From positions 1,860,001 to 1,924,000 of the forward strand of contig CBDEVW010000003.1 in NCBI GenBank assembly GCA_965243755.1: 64,000 nucleotides of DNA, written 5' to 3'. Within the stretch, counting starts at the first letter, position 1. Each line of letters begins with the position of its first letter. The position numbers and the translations under genes are program-made. Origin of the DNA: JANSWY01 sp965243755. GTDB lineage: Bacteria; Bacteroidota; Bacteroidia; Cytophagales; Cyclobacteriaceae. Below, in pieces: positions 51,157 to 59,806 of this stretch. A model generated the notes under the pieces. It saw nothing but the letters and a program-made list of their open reading frames with translations. It searched no databases and was not told the origin of the DNA.

Positions 51157-51972
51157 CTAATTTCTCCAAAATATATAGCATCTGCATGCTGGATCAATCC
51201 ACTGATCTACAGCTAAACCGCGGGAATCATCCAATTCATTAAATTCAGCGATTGCTTTAAGCTCCCCTTTATTTGGATTTTTGTAATAAAGATCAATATC
51301 ATCAAAATATATTATCGACCCATTCTCCAGTAATGGTTCAATCCATCTTAAAACAGCTATAGTTGATGAATAATAATCACAATCGATATTTACAAAATGA
51401 GCTTTTATACCTTTTTTCAAGTATTCATCTCTGAGGAGAGGGGTCAAACTCTCGTCATAATACCCCTTGATGATATTGATCTTGCTCTCTGGTATGGAGA
51501 CTGAGTTGAGTCTGGAGAGAACAAATTCCTCACCTTTTGAATGTAAGTCACCTTCTTCCAACCGAAGTGTCTCGTCCCTCATATCTACTTTTTTAGGCAT
51601 ACCTTCAAAGGAATCAAATAGATGGATGTTCCAACCATCCGGAACTCTACCAAAATAAGCCATTATTCCAATCCAAAAATTGATTGTGGCATCACCATTG
51701 AACACTCCAAACTCAAAGTAATCTTTTACGTTGAATTTAACCCCTTCCCTATTGTAACTTTCAAATCTTTCTGCAACTTTAAAACTTATTTCGCTAAAGT
51801 TTTTCTTATAATCCTCGTTAACAAATGTCCTTCTGTTTTTTATTTTGTATAACTGTTTTTTGTAATATCTCAAGTCTTCATTTGGTCCATAATAATAGGC
51901 ATTATATTTATTCAAAAAACTGGATACTGAGTTTTGCAGAGTATACTTAATGTAGCTTAATAATTTCAACAT
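51157..51972 (-). CDS. TylF/MycF-like SAM-dependent methyltransferase
   Basis: A 271-residue enzyme of the TylF/MycF macrocin O-methyltransferase type. It has the SAM loop FEFGVFNGDATINFW, the LFDSFEGMP motif diagnostic for the family, NIDCDYYSSTIAVL with the metal/catalytic aspartates, and IYFDDIDLYY. The family methylates sugar hydroxyls using a divalent metal. It lies 3 bp downstream of the PhyH-like oxygenase and 18 bp upstream of the radical SAM fusion, so a sugar of the surface glycan is the likely acceptor. Confidence 0.85.
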   Translation of the reverse strand: MLKLLSYIKYTLQNSVSSFLNKYNAYYYGPNEDLRYYKKQLYKIKNRRTFVNEDYKKNFSEISFKVAERFESYNREGVKFNVKDYFEFGVFNGDATINFWIGIMAYFGRVPDGWNIHLFDSFEGMPKKVDMRDETLRLEEGDLHSKGEEFVLSRLNSVSIPESKINIIKGYYDESLTPLLRDEYLKKGIKAHFVNIDCDYYSSTIAVLRWIEPLLENGSIIYFDDIDLYYKNPNKGELKAIAEFNELDDSRGLAVDQWIDPACRCYIFWRN

Positions 51973-51975
51973 AGC

Positions 51976-52797
51976 TTAAATTTCGATCAACTTCCTTCCT
52001 ATCCTATTTAATAATTTTTGAACAATATTCTTATTAACCTTCTTTTCCCTTTTTTCAATATGTCTATTGGGAAATTTATTAGCTAACGATTCCGGGCTGC
52101 CTCCCCTTAACACAACAGGTGAAGCACGGGGTGTAAATACCTGGTCAAAATTTTGATAGGAAACCCTGTAAGCTCTTCTAGGTGCGGGGCTATCTATTCG
52201 TTCACTGGAATGCAATAGTAGCTGGTTAAATATCAATACATCTCCAGCATTCAATTCTACATCCACCGCTTTAGATGTGTCTACATTGTCCATCACTAAT
52301 CTAGTGTGATGTGTTTCACCTGGAACAGTGTGCCATGGAAGAAAACCCAGCTTATGAGAACCCGGGATCACTTTCATTGCACCATTTTCAACCTTAATAT
52401 CATCCAGTGCTATCCAAGCAATATATTTAATTGGTTCATTTGGTCGGTTAATAAAGTCCTGATGCCATGGAACTTCATTTCTTTTACCTTTTGGTTTGTA
52501 CACTAAACTATTTTCATACAAAAAAATGTCCTCACCAACAATTTGTTCCAGCGCGTCTAGCAATGTTTCATTTTTAGCAAGCTCCTGAAACTCAGCATGT
52601 CTTTGAAAAAGGTCATACAGGGCTCCCTGGTCCGCTCTGTGTCGGAGATAATACCCTTCGAAAGGGTCCTCAAGGTCTTTTTCAGCGTAGCTGATTATCC
52701 TGTCAACTAATGGCCTAATAATATCTAAGGTTTTTTGGGTAAAGACATTTTCAAGGATTACAAAGCCCTTATCCTCCATTTCATCACTAAAATTCAT
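51976..52797 (-). CDS. phytanoyl-CoA dioxygenase family (PhyH) 2-oxoglutarate oxygenase
   Basis: A 273-residue Fe(II)/2-oxoglutarate enzyme. The facial triad is H112-x-D114 (VPWHQDFINRP) and distal H196 (LLLHSSERI), with R207/R208 beyond it for 2-oxoglutarate. GAMKVIPGSHKLGFLPWH is a typical PhyH core segment. The substrate is unknown; its place between a second 2OG oxygenase (4-bp overlap) and a TylF-like methyltransferase points to hydroxylation of a sugar or its substituent. Confidence 0.87.
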   Translation of the reverse strand: MNFSDEMEDKGFVILENVFTQKTLDIIRPLVDRIISYAEKDLEDPFEGYYLRHRADQGALYDLFQRHAEFQELAKNETLLDALEQIVGEDIFLYENSLVYKPKGKRNEVPWHQDFINRPNEPIKYIAWIALDDIKVENGAMKVIPGSHKLGFLPWHTVPGETHHTRLVMDNVDTSKAVDVELNAGDVLIFNQLLLHSSERIDSPAPRRAYRVSYQNFDQVFTPRASPVVLRGGSPESLANKFPNRHIEKREKKVNKNIVQKLLNRIGRKLIEI

Positions 52798-53600
52798 TTT
52801 GATAAGATTTTTGAAATTGTATTATAAATTATAGGTGGGGTTATATTTCTAAATATCTTCCCTAGTGTCCCCTCGCTTTTAACAACAAAGTCATCTTCAG
52901 TTCCAGGTCTGTTTTGATGTGCCGTCCAAAAAACTTCTTTGGCATCATCCTCTGGCCGACCACTTGAATAATAATAAAGCGCAATTGACTTTCTGCTAAT
53001 TGAATCTGGACATGTTAGTGGATCTGGATGTCCGTGATAAGAGCTATCTGTTGTGTTGAATATCACACATCTGTTAAATTTGGGCAGAATTCTTTTAACA
53101 CATTGAGTCATATCGGAATTCCACAATTCCAGGTGACCACCATACTCTTCTTTCCAGTTTTTATTGAGAAAGATCAGTAGATTAATTCTACGGTCTAATC
53201 TTAAATGTTTGTGATAATTAAAATCTACATGTATACCCAACTTTCCACCCCTAAATGTTTGGTGAAGACCACCACCAAGGTAATGCGGGTCTCCCACTAA
53301 TCCATTAATGCCAGTTAATACTTCTAAAAATGTTACAATTTCATGAGAGTTCAGAGCATATAGTACATTTTTAAGTGTCTCTGGAAATCCATCGACGTTT
53401 GGCCTTGACGCAATCTTATTATTGTCAGTCTGAAAAGTATTAGGGTCCATCTTTTCTTTCGATGGGAAATTTTCACAAATTTTCTCAACGATTTCTAAGG
53501 GTAAAAAATCGTCAATCACAATATGCGGGAATGGCGCATTATTTCTATATTCTTCCTGAAATTGATCTGCTAAAGAAATTAATTTGTCTACGTCTAGCAT
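52794..53600 (-). CDS. prolyl-4-hydroxylase-like 2-oxoglutarate/Fe(II) oxygenase
   Basis: A 268-residue oxygenase of the P4H-alpha-like superfamily. The iron ligands are H124-x-D126 (LGIHVDFNYH) and H189 (SYHGHPDP); 2OG binding is assigned to R203 or K204 (SRKSIALYYYS). EEYGGHLELW is the usual strand before the distal histidine. The related BPSS/SM-20-like enzymes hydroxylate proteins or glycans; here the polysaccharide context suggests the latter. It overlaps the PhyH-like gene by 4 bp. Confidence 0.86.
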   Translation of the reverse strand: MLDVDKLISLADQFQEEYRNNAPFPHIVIDDFLPLEIVEKICENFPSKEKMDPNTFQTDNNKIASRPNVDGFPETLKNVLYALNSHEIVTFLEVLTGINGLVGDPHYLGGGLHQTFRGGKLGIHVDFNYHKHLRLDRRINLLIFLNKNWKEEYGGHLELWNSDMTQCVKRILPKFNRCVIFNTTDSSYHGHPDPLTCPDSISRKSIALYYYSSGRPEDDAKEVFWTAHQNRPGTEDDFVVKSEGTLGKIFRNITPPIIYNTISKILSK

Positions 53601-53608
53601 TGTTCTTT

Positions 53609-54529
53609 TTATTTATTTGATAAAAAGGTCTTGAATTTGTGAAGTATTTGAGACTTTAACGAGGGGTCTTTGTAGGCATTCAACTGATTATATCTGATGT
53701 CCAAGTCTCTCCTAACTATATAAAATGGCTCATGCTTAATAGGAAACATAAATTTCTCAACTTCAAGATTAACGTGATATGTATTTGTGTCAGTAGTGTG
53801 GGTTGCATCCATATTTATTCCAAGGTTTTTAATAAGATTAACACCAGGTAAAATAGATAAACCGCCATTACAAATAACACAAAATGACCATTGATAATCC
53901 CAACAATCGATTTTGCCGTTATAACTCATCTCCCAATTATTAAATCTCCTGGCTGCTTCTTTATCGGAACCAAATAAATGTGTGAAATCAACTTTTTCTT
54001 TGAACAAAGGCCATTGTTTCATTTCAACATCATAAAGTTCCCAAGCTCTTTTCCAGGTAGCCCATCCCCAAATGTGTATATGCTGTGAGAAATAGTAACT
54101 ACTGGAACTATCATTGATGCCATGATTGCAGCCACTAATATTCATCACGCGATTATCATCTCTGTAATGCGCTAATAACTCTTGACAGAAATAAAAAAAA
54201 TCGTCACCTGGCAAACAATCATCTTCCAAAATAATCCCTTCCTCTACGTGATCGAAAAACCAATCAATAGCACCTTTAATTGAAGATTTCAGATCAAGGT
54301 GCTCATCCCTAAACAAGGTATGGAGCTCACAGTCCCAATCCACTTGAGAAACAATTTGTCTCACTTCATTACACCTTTTTTCTTCATCTAATTTGTGAGG
54401 ATTTGGCGCATTCGCTGACACAAAAAGTCTCTTCGGTTTCACATTACGAATTGCTTCAAAAACCATTCTGGTGGTTTCTGGTCTTCTGTATGTGCAAAAT
54501 AATATTGGGGTCTCCAAGTATTCATTCAT
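53609..54529 (-). CDS. GT-A-type nucleotide-sugar transferase
   Basis: A 306-residue protein of the nucleotide-diphospho-sugar transferase superfamily, resembling GNT-I/GT2-like enzymes. The N-terminal strand PILFCTYRRPETTRMVFEAI is followed by the metal-binding acidic triplet in GIILEDDCLPGDDFFYF. HIWGWATWKRAWELYD is a conserved aromatic acceptor region. It overlaps the upstream reductase gene by 4 bp. The sugar and acceptor are not identifiable. Confidence 0.8.
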   Translation of the reverse strand: MNEYLETPILFCTYRRPETTRMVFEAIRNVKPKRLFVSANAPNPHKLDEEKRCNEVRQIVSQVDWDCELHTLFRDEHLDLKSSIKGAIDWFFDHVEEGIILEDDCLPGDDFFYFCQELLAHYRDDNRVMNISGCNHGINDSSSSYYFSQHIHIWGWATWKRAWELYDVEMKQWPLFKEKVDFTHLFGSDKEAARRFNNWEMSYNGKIDCWDYQWSFCVICNGGLSILPGVNLIKNLGINMDATHTTDTNTYHVNLEVEKFMFPIKHEPFYIVRRDLDIRYNQLNAYKDPSLKSQILHKFKTFLSNK

Positions 54530-55473
54530 ATAACTATTTGATTACTTCTTATGAAGTCTATTGTTTTGATAACTTCATGGTCTATCTTATCAGATAATTC
54601 AAAATTGACCATGGTATTAAGTAATGAGTTGTCTATCACCAATTCTGCATAGTCATTTTCATCATACTCATTTAATTCAATTTCAATTTGAACCTCAAAA
54701 TTCTTTAAAATCAAATCAGCAATGTGGTTTGCAAGTTCCTGAAGCTGAATCGATACACCACTACAAAGATTTAATACAGGCACTTTAGGAACACTACCAG
54801 AAATCAAAGTCTCAACAAAATTGCAAATATCCCCAAGCCAGATGAAATCCTTGTATATTTTTCCATTTGATTTGAGTACAATTTTATTTTTTTCCATTAC
54901 AGATAAGCAAAACTCATTGAGAATTGTGGTCCAGGTTTTTTCATTTACAAATTTTGGGCATCCGTATGCATTACTGAGCCTTAATATAGTGTAATTAGTT
55001 TCCGCACTTCTAAACCACCATTTTATTAGATGCTCCGTATTCAGACGGTTCAGGCCATACATCGATTGTGGGTTTGGTAATGTGCTTTCTGATATAATAT
55101 CATCAAAATTGTAGACGTGAACAGTAGAAAAATATATGAAATGCAAATCCGGACTATTATCCAGTACCTCCAGAAGATTTCTGGTGCCATGAAAATTCAC
55201 ATCCCATGATAAATTAATTCCTTCCAATTGATCATAATTATCATAGCTTGCCAGGTGAATGCAAAAATCATAGTCCCTTCCAATGGCCAACCTTAGGGAC
55301 TTCAAATTTGTGATATCAGCGATAACTTCTTTGTAATTTAATACATCCTTATTCCTGCTGGTTCTAGTAAGGACATGGATCTCATATTCATCCATTTTTG
55401 TTAAGTGGTCCAACAACCACGCACCTACAGCTCCATATCCACCAGTCAGCAATATTTTATATTTTCTTTTCAA
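54526..55473 (-). CDS. NAD-dependent epimerase/dehydratase family protein (nucleotide-sugar reductase candidate)
   Basis: A 315-residue extended SDR protein with the NAD(P) loop TGGYGAVGAW (residues 10-19) and the Ser/Thr of YFSTVHVY (116-117). The catalytic pair is Y139 and R143 (MYGLNRLNTEHL), so the near-invariant lysine of YxxxK is arginine. It overlaps rfbG by 17 bp, so it probably acts on CDP-4-dehydro-6-deoxyglucose, reducing or epimerising it. The order matches CDP-6-deoxyhexose pathways, but the exact product is open. Confidence 0.75.
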   Translation of the reverse strand: MKRKYKILLTGGYGAVGAWLLDHLTKMDEYEIHVLTRTSRNKDVLNYKEVIADITNLKSLRLAIGRDYDFCIHLASYDNYDQLEGINLSWDVNFHGTRNLLEVLDNSPDLHFIYFSTVHVYNFDDIISESTLPNPQSMYGLNRLNTEHLIKWWFRSAETNYTILRLSNAYGCPKFVNEKTWTTILNEFCLSVMEKNKIVLKSNGKIYKDFIWLGDICNFVETLISGSVPKVPVLNLCSGVSIQLQELANHIADLILKNFEVQIEIELNEYDENDYAELVIDNSLLNTMVNFELSDKIDHEVIKTIDFIRSNQIVI

Positions 55474-56530
55474 ATTCAGCTATCTGATTATTTGTAAATG
55501 CAACCATATCATCAGGTTTTTGGTAATATTGTTTGTACCATTCGCTTGTCCACTTAATAGCTTCTGAAAATTGCAAATAATTTCTCCACCCAAGTTCTCT
55601 TCTTGCTTTTTCACTATTTATCCTTAACCTTGAGGTCTCCTTAATTGGGTTCCGCACAACTTTAAAATGTTCTGATCCCAGATTTGATGAAATGTATCTG
55701 AATAATTGAGTGACCAATTCCTGAACTGAGTAATCCTCCCCTTCGGTTGGACCAAAATTGATTGCTTCTCCAACTAACTCATTATTTGCTAATTTCATCC
55801 CAAACAACATGTACCCATACAGAACATCCAGTACATGTTGCCATGGTCGTATTGCTTGTGGGTTTCTGATCTCCATTGTTTCTTTATTTGACCATGCAGA
55901 TATTGCGTCGGGAATTATTCTATCTCTTGACCAGTCACCGCCTCCAATCACATTCCCAGCTCTAACACTTCCAATGTTTATTTTATCATTATCCTTAAAA
56001 AAGGAATGATAGTAACTGGCCACTGCAATTTCGGCCATACTTTTAGAAGCGCTATATGGATCTTTACCTCCTAAAGGGTCTATCTCTTTGTATCCCCAAT
56101 AAGATTCTGTATTTAAATAACACTTATCACTAGTAACTACTATGATGTTTACAGGAATATCAAGGACCCTCACCGCCTCCAGTATATTGACAGTGCCCAT
56201 CAAATTCGTCTGGAAAGTTTCGATTGGGTTCTTATAGGAGGTACTAACAATAGGTTGAGCTGCCATATGAAATATATAGTCAGGAGAGTAGTCTGAAATT
56301 GCCTTCAATACATCACCTTGATTCCTGATATCACAAATTATATGGGCAGCAATTTTTTCCCTTAGGCCCAAAGCCTCAAATAATGATGGAGAAGTTGGGA
56401 CAGATTCTGATATTCCGATTACATCTGCACCAAGCAAAGTCATCCATTGTGTCAACCACGAGCCCTTAAAACCTGTGTGGCCTGTAATCAGTACAATCTT
56501 ATTTTTAAATTGATCTCTAAGCATCTTCAA
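55457..56530 (-). CDS. rfbG: CDP-glucose 4,6-dehydratase
   Basis: Converts CDP-glucose to CDP-4-dehydro-6-deoxy-D-glucose. The 357-residue protein has the family N-terminus VLITGHTGFKGSWLTQWMTL, the catalytic DPYSASKSMAEIAVASY (YxxxK), GGDWSRDRIIPDAI, and RPWQHVLDVLYGYM, all typical of RfbG/DdhB. It starts 3 bp after rfbF. Confidence 0.93.
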   Translation of the reverse strand: MKMLRDQFKNKIVLITGHTGFKGSWLTQWMTLLGADVIGISESVPTSPSLFEALGLREKIAAHIICDIRNQGDVLKAISDYSPDYIFHMAAQPIVSTSYKNPIETFQTNLMGTVNILEAVRVLDIPVNIIVVTSDKCYLNTESYWGYKEIDPLGGKDPYSASKSMAEIAVASYYHSFFKDNDKINIGSVRAGNVIGGGDWSRDRIIPDAISAWSNKETMEIRNPQAIRPWQHVLDVLYGYMLFGMKLANNELVGEAINFGPTEGEDYSVQELVTQLFRYISSNLGSEHFKVVRNPIKETSRLRINSEKARRELGWRNYLQFSEAIKWTSEWYKQYYQKPDDMVAFTNNQIAEFEKKI

Positions 56531-56533
56531 GCT

Positions 56534-57295
56534 TTACCAGTTTTTCCATTCAGGGTTTTTTTTCCACATGTTTTGAAATTCCTGGTGATCTTTCAAGGTA
56601 TCCATACACTTCCAAAATCCTTCATGTTTAAACGCCGATACCTCACCATTACTAACCAATTTCTCCATTGGATCTTTCTCAAAAATGGTTTGATCACTTT
56701 CGATATAGCTAAATATCTCCGGTTCACAAACAAAAAAACCTCCATTAATCCAATTTCCATGGCTTTTACCTTTTTCGTTAAAGGATACAACCTTGCTATT
56801 ATCTAATTTCAAATACCCGAATCTCCCTTCAAGCAATATAGAAGTCATTGTTAATGTTTTCTTTTCACTTCTGTGAAATTCTACAAGTTTTTCAATATCA
56901 ACATTTGATAACCCGTCACCATAGGTTAGCAGAAATGGTCCATCAACATATGGCATTATTCTCCTGATTCTACCCCCTGTCATTGTATGCAGGCCTGTTT
57001 CCACCAGAGTTATTTTCCAGGATTCCTCGCACTTATTTAAGATTTGAAAAGAGTTGTTCTCTGTATCTATACAAATGTCACTGTTATGAATCAAGTAGTT
57101 ATAAAAATAATCCTTAATGACATAACCTTTATATCCCAGGCAGATCACAAAATCATTGTATCCATAACTAGAATAATATTTCATGATATGCCATAGAATA
57201 GGCTTTTCTCCAATTTCTACCATTGGTTTTGGTACCGATTTGGTATGTTCTAATATTCGAGTTCCAAATCCACCTGCTAGTATTACAACTTTCAT
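56534..57295 (-). CDS. rfbF: glucose-1-phosphate cytidylyltransferase
   Basis: Makes CDP-glucose from CTP and glucose-1-phosphate, the first step to CDP-6-deoxyhexoses. The 253-residue protein has VILAGGFGTRILEHTKSVPK with the pyrophosphorylase signature and conserved lysine, PMVEIGEKPILWHIMKYYSS, and later TYGDGLSNVDIEKL carrying the metal-binding aspartate. It heads the minus-strand polysaccharide operon and has a -7 element 83 bp upstream. Confidence 0.94.
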   Translation of the reverse strand: MKVVILAGGFGTRILEHTKSVPKPMVEIGEKPILWHIMKYYSSYGYNDFVICLGYKGYVIKDYFYNYLIHNSDICIDTENNSFQILNKCEESWKITLVETGLHTMTGGRIRRIMPYVDGPFLLTYGDGLSNVDIEKLVEFHRSEKKTLTMTSILLEGRFGYLKLDNSKVVSFNEKGKSHGNWINGGFFVCEPEIFSYIESDQTIFEKDPMEKLVSNGEVSAFKHEGFWKCMDTLKDHQEFQNMWKKNPEWKNW

Positions 57296-57377
57296 ATAAT
57301 TTTTAAATGTAGCGCTAATTATAATTCGGTAAGGTTAACTTGCAAAAGTTCAACATAGTTCAACCCGTAAATTAAAC

Positions 57378-57385
57378 CAAAATTA
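57378..57385 (-). promoter_or_regulatory. -7 promoter element of the rfbF operon
   Basis: TAATTTTG on the minus strand, exact TAnnTTTG match in the 219-bp divergent gap, 82 bp upstream of rfbF. The -33 region has no clear TTTG. Confidence 0.4.
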
Positions 57386-57514
57386 AGCTCTTAGTTGCTA
57401 AATTCTCTTCACTTCAATCCTTGATTAATTACTTTTTTGCAGTTAGTTCTTCGATCTGCTATAATTACTATAAATACGATTATCATTGAACCTTTTAAAT
57501 AAGACTACCAACTA

Positions 57515-58432
57515 ATGGCAAATTCTTTCCACCATACCAGCTATCAAGCTCATATTGAGAAGAGACAATTCACAGAATTTGATAATCGACTTTTTAATAA
57601 TTCTGTGGATAGATGGAGACACAACCGGATGTTAGAATCCTTGAATCCTATAATTAAACATGATCCAAAAAGCACATGGATCACCATAGGCGATGGCAGG
57701 TATGGGACTGATGCTAATTTTTTGGAAACCAAAGGACTGGATGTTTTAGCTACAGATATAACAGATGCTTCTCTAAAGGCAGCAAAAGAGGTTGGCTTTA
57801 TTTCAAAATACAAAATTGAAAATGCGGAAGATATGTCCGCAACATCCAGCTCTTTTGACTATGCACTTTGTAAAGAGGCATATCATCATTTTCCAAGACC
57901 TGCTATCGGTTTATATGAAATGTTAAGAATATCAAGAAAAGCTGTTGTTCTCGTGGAGCCGAACGATTCAAACATCTACACCCCCAGGCATTTTATGCTC
58001 AAATTCGTTCAAAAATGGTTAATTCGTGCACTGAAAAATACTTTGAAGTCATTGTTGAAAAAACCTCTCTATTATGACTATGGAAGATATGAAGAGTCTG
58101 GAAATTATGTTTATACAATCTCGAAGCGCGAGATTGAGAAGGTAGCTTTGGGGTTGAACCTTCCTTATGTTGCTTTCAGAGAAATGAACGACCATTATTT
58201 GTCTGGAGTGGAAGATGAAAATTTTGATGAAAATGGCCCTTTGAAAAGAAAGCTGATTAGTGAAATCAAAAAAAAGGATAAACTTGCGAAATCAGGAAAG
58301 ATCAACTTTGGACTTCTAATTGCGATAATATTTAAAATCGAAATTAATCATGACCTAATTGATTCCCTGGAAAGGTCAGGGTTTGAAGTGTTACAACTTC
58401 CTCGAAATCCTTTTCTTACTAATCCAACGTGA
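57515..58432 (+). CDS. class I SAM-dependent methyltransferase
   Basis: A 305-residue protein with the SAM-binding loop WITIGDGRYGTDANFL, an acidic residue at the end of the next strand (VLATDITDASL), and FDYALCKEAYHHFPRP. The N-terminus resembles other sugar-cluster methyltransferases that open with a short HHTSYQAHIEKRQF stretch. It is read with the following membrane protein, opposite to the flanking minus-strand operons, so it may be expressed separately. The substrate is unknown. Confidence 0.75.
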   Translation: MANSFHHTSYQAHIEKRQFTEFDNRLFNNSVDRWRHNRMLESLNPIIKHDPKSTWITIGDGRYGTDANFLETKGLDVLATDITDASLKAAKEVGFISKYKIENAEDMSATSSSFDYALCKEAYHHFPRPAIGLYEMLRISRKAVVLVEPNDSNIYTPRHFMLKFVQKWLIRALKNTLKSLLKKPLYYDYGRYEESGNYVYTISKREIEKVALGLNLPYVAFREMNDHYLSGVEDENFDENGPLKRKLISEIKKKDKLAKSGKINFGLLIAIIFKIEINHDLIDSLERSGFEVLQLPRNPFLTNPT

Positions 58433-58478
58433 ATCATGCGAAATCTAAAGATTAGGTGATTATCTCATTTACGGCGAC

Positions 58479-59792
58479 ATGGGTCTTGAAAATATCTTAA
58501 TAATACCTCTTTTAATTTTTGTTTCGTTATGGGTCTATTTCTGGTCCAGATTATTTGTCCAAAGTGACAAGAGAATCCTGTATTTTGGGATTTTCTCTAA
58601 AATAATAGGTGCACTGGCCCTAGGTCTAATCTACCAATTCTATTATGGAGGGGGGGATACTTTCAATTATTTCAGCGACGGAAAAATAATTGCGTCGGCA
58701 ATCAGGCAGGATTTTCATACAGGCCTTTCGCTGCTACTTTCCGATGGGAGCTGGAATGGTGATACCTTTGAATACTCTTCAAAACTCATATGGTACAGCG
58801 CACAATCTGAATTTACCATTTCCAAGATATCTGCTGTTTTTGGGTTATTATTTTTTGATTCTTACTATGCCATTGCCATTTGTTTCGCTCTTTTTTCATT
58901 TTCAGGGTTATGGGCATGGTATAAAGCATTATGCAAACTTTATCCTGATTTTTCAAAAGAAATAGGGATTGCCATATTCTTTATCCCCTCAGTTATTTTT
59001 TGGGGTTCCGGTTTAATGAAAGACACCATTGCTTTAGGAACAATAGGTTGGTTGTTTTATAGCTTTTATAGGTTGTTTATTGCCAAAAATTATTTAATCT
59101 CTTCCTCAATAATATTTCTATTAAGTATTTGGCTGCTTTACACCATTAGGATTTACATATTGCTGGCTTATTTACCCCCAGCCGCAATGTGGGTATTTCT
59201 GGAAAATCGTTCCAAAATTAGAAATACATTCCTGAAGAAAATAGCCATGCCTTTTTTCCTAATTGGGGGAATTCTTATCTCTACACAAATTGCTACAACC
59301 ATTACAGAAGGAGATACCAGATATGACCTGGATAACATTAACCGTTATGTTGAGATAAATTCCGAGTATCTGTATTACCTCAGTATGCAACAAGGTGGAT
59401 CAGCATACTATCTGGGTGATCACGACGGCACAATGCAAGCCTCGCTCAGGTTGGCACCAAAAGCAATATGGGTAACTATGTTTCGTCCTTACTTATGGGA
59501 AAGTAACAATATTGTCATGCTTATATCGGCAATGGAGGCCTTTATAATGTTGATCTTTACCATTTTTGTGTTTTACAAGGTTGGAATTTACCGTGTACTT
59601 AAAACAATCCTAAAAAATCCCTACTTGCAGTTTGCCCTAACCTTCACATTATTTATTGCCATTGCAGTTGGTTTAACCAGTTACAATTTTGGGACATTGG
59701 TAAGATACAAGATTCCTTTGATTCCGTTTTATACCTCAGCGCTCTTGCTTATTTACAGAAAAAACAGACCTTCAAAGACAAAAAGGGATTAA
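58479..59792 (+). CDS. multi-pass membrane protein, glycosyltransferase/polymerase-like
   Basis: A 437-residue hydrophobic protein with about nine or ten membrane segments, from residue 6 onwards. A conserved extracytoplasmic-looking segment YYGGGDTFNYFSDGK near residues 55-69 resembles the acidic loop of GT39/EpsG-like polymerases. In this locus it is a good candidate for repeat-unit polymerisation or a lipid-linked sugar transfer. No Wzx flippase is recognised in the window. Confidence 0.6.
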   Translation: MGLENILIIPLLIFVSLWVYFWSRLFVQSDKRILYFGIFSKIIGALALGLIYQFYYGGGDTFNYFSDGKIIASAIRQDFHTGLSLLLSDGSWNGDTFEYSSKLIWYSAQSEFTISKISAVFGLLFFDSYYAIAICFALFSFSGLWAWYKALCKLYPDFSKEIGIAIFFIPSVIFWGSGLMKDTIALGTIGWLFYSFYRLFIAKNYLISSSIIFLLSIWLLYTIRIYILLAYLPPAAMWVFLENRSKIRNTFLKKIAMPFFLIGGILISTQIATTITEGDTRYDLDNINRYVEINSEYLYYLSMQQGGSAYYLGDHDGTMQASLRLAPKAIWVTMFRPYLWESNNIVMLISAMEAFIMLIFTIFVFYKVGIYRVLKTILKNPYLQFALTFTLFIAIAVGLTSYNFGTLVRYKIPLIPFYTSALLLIYRKNRPSKTKRD

Positions 59793-59806
59793 TTCATTCA
59801 GCTGTT

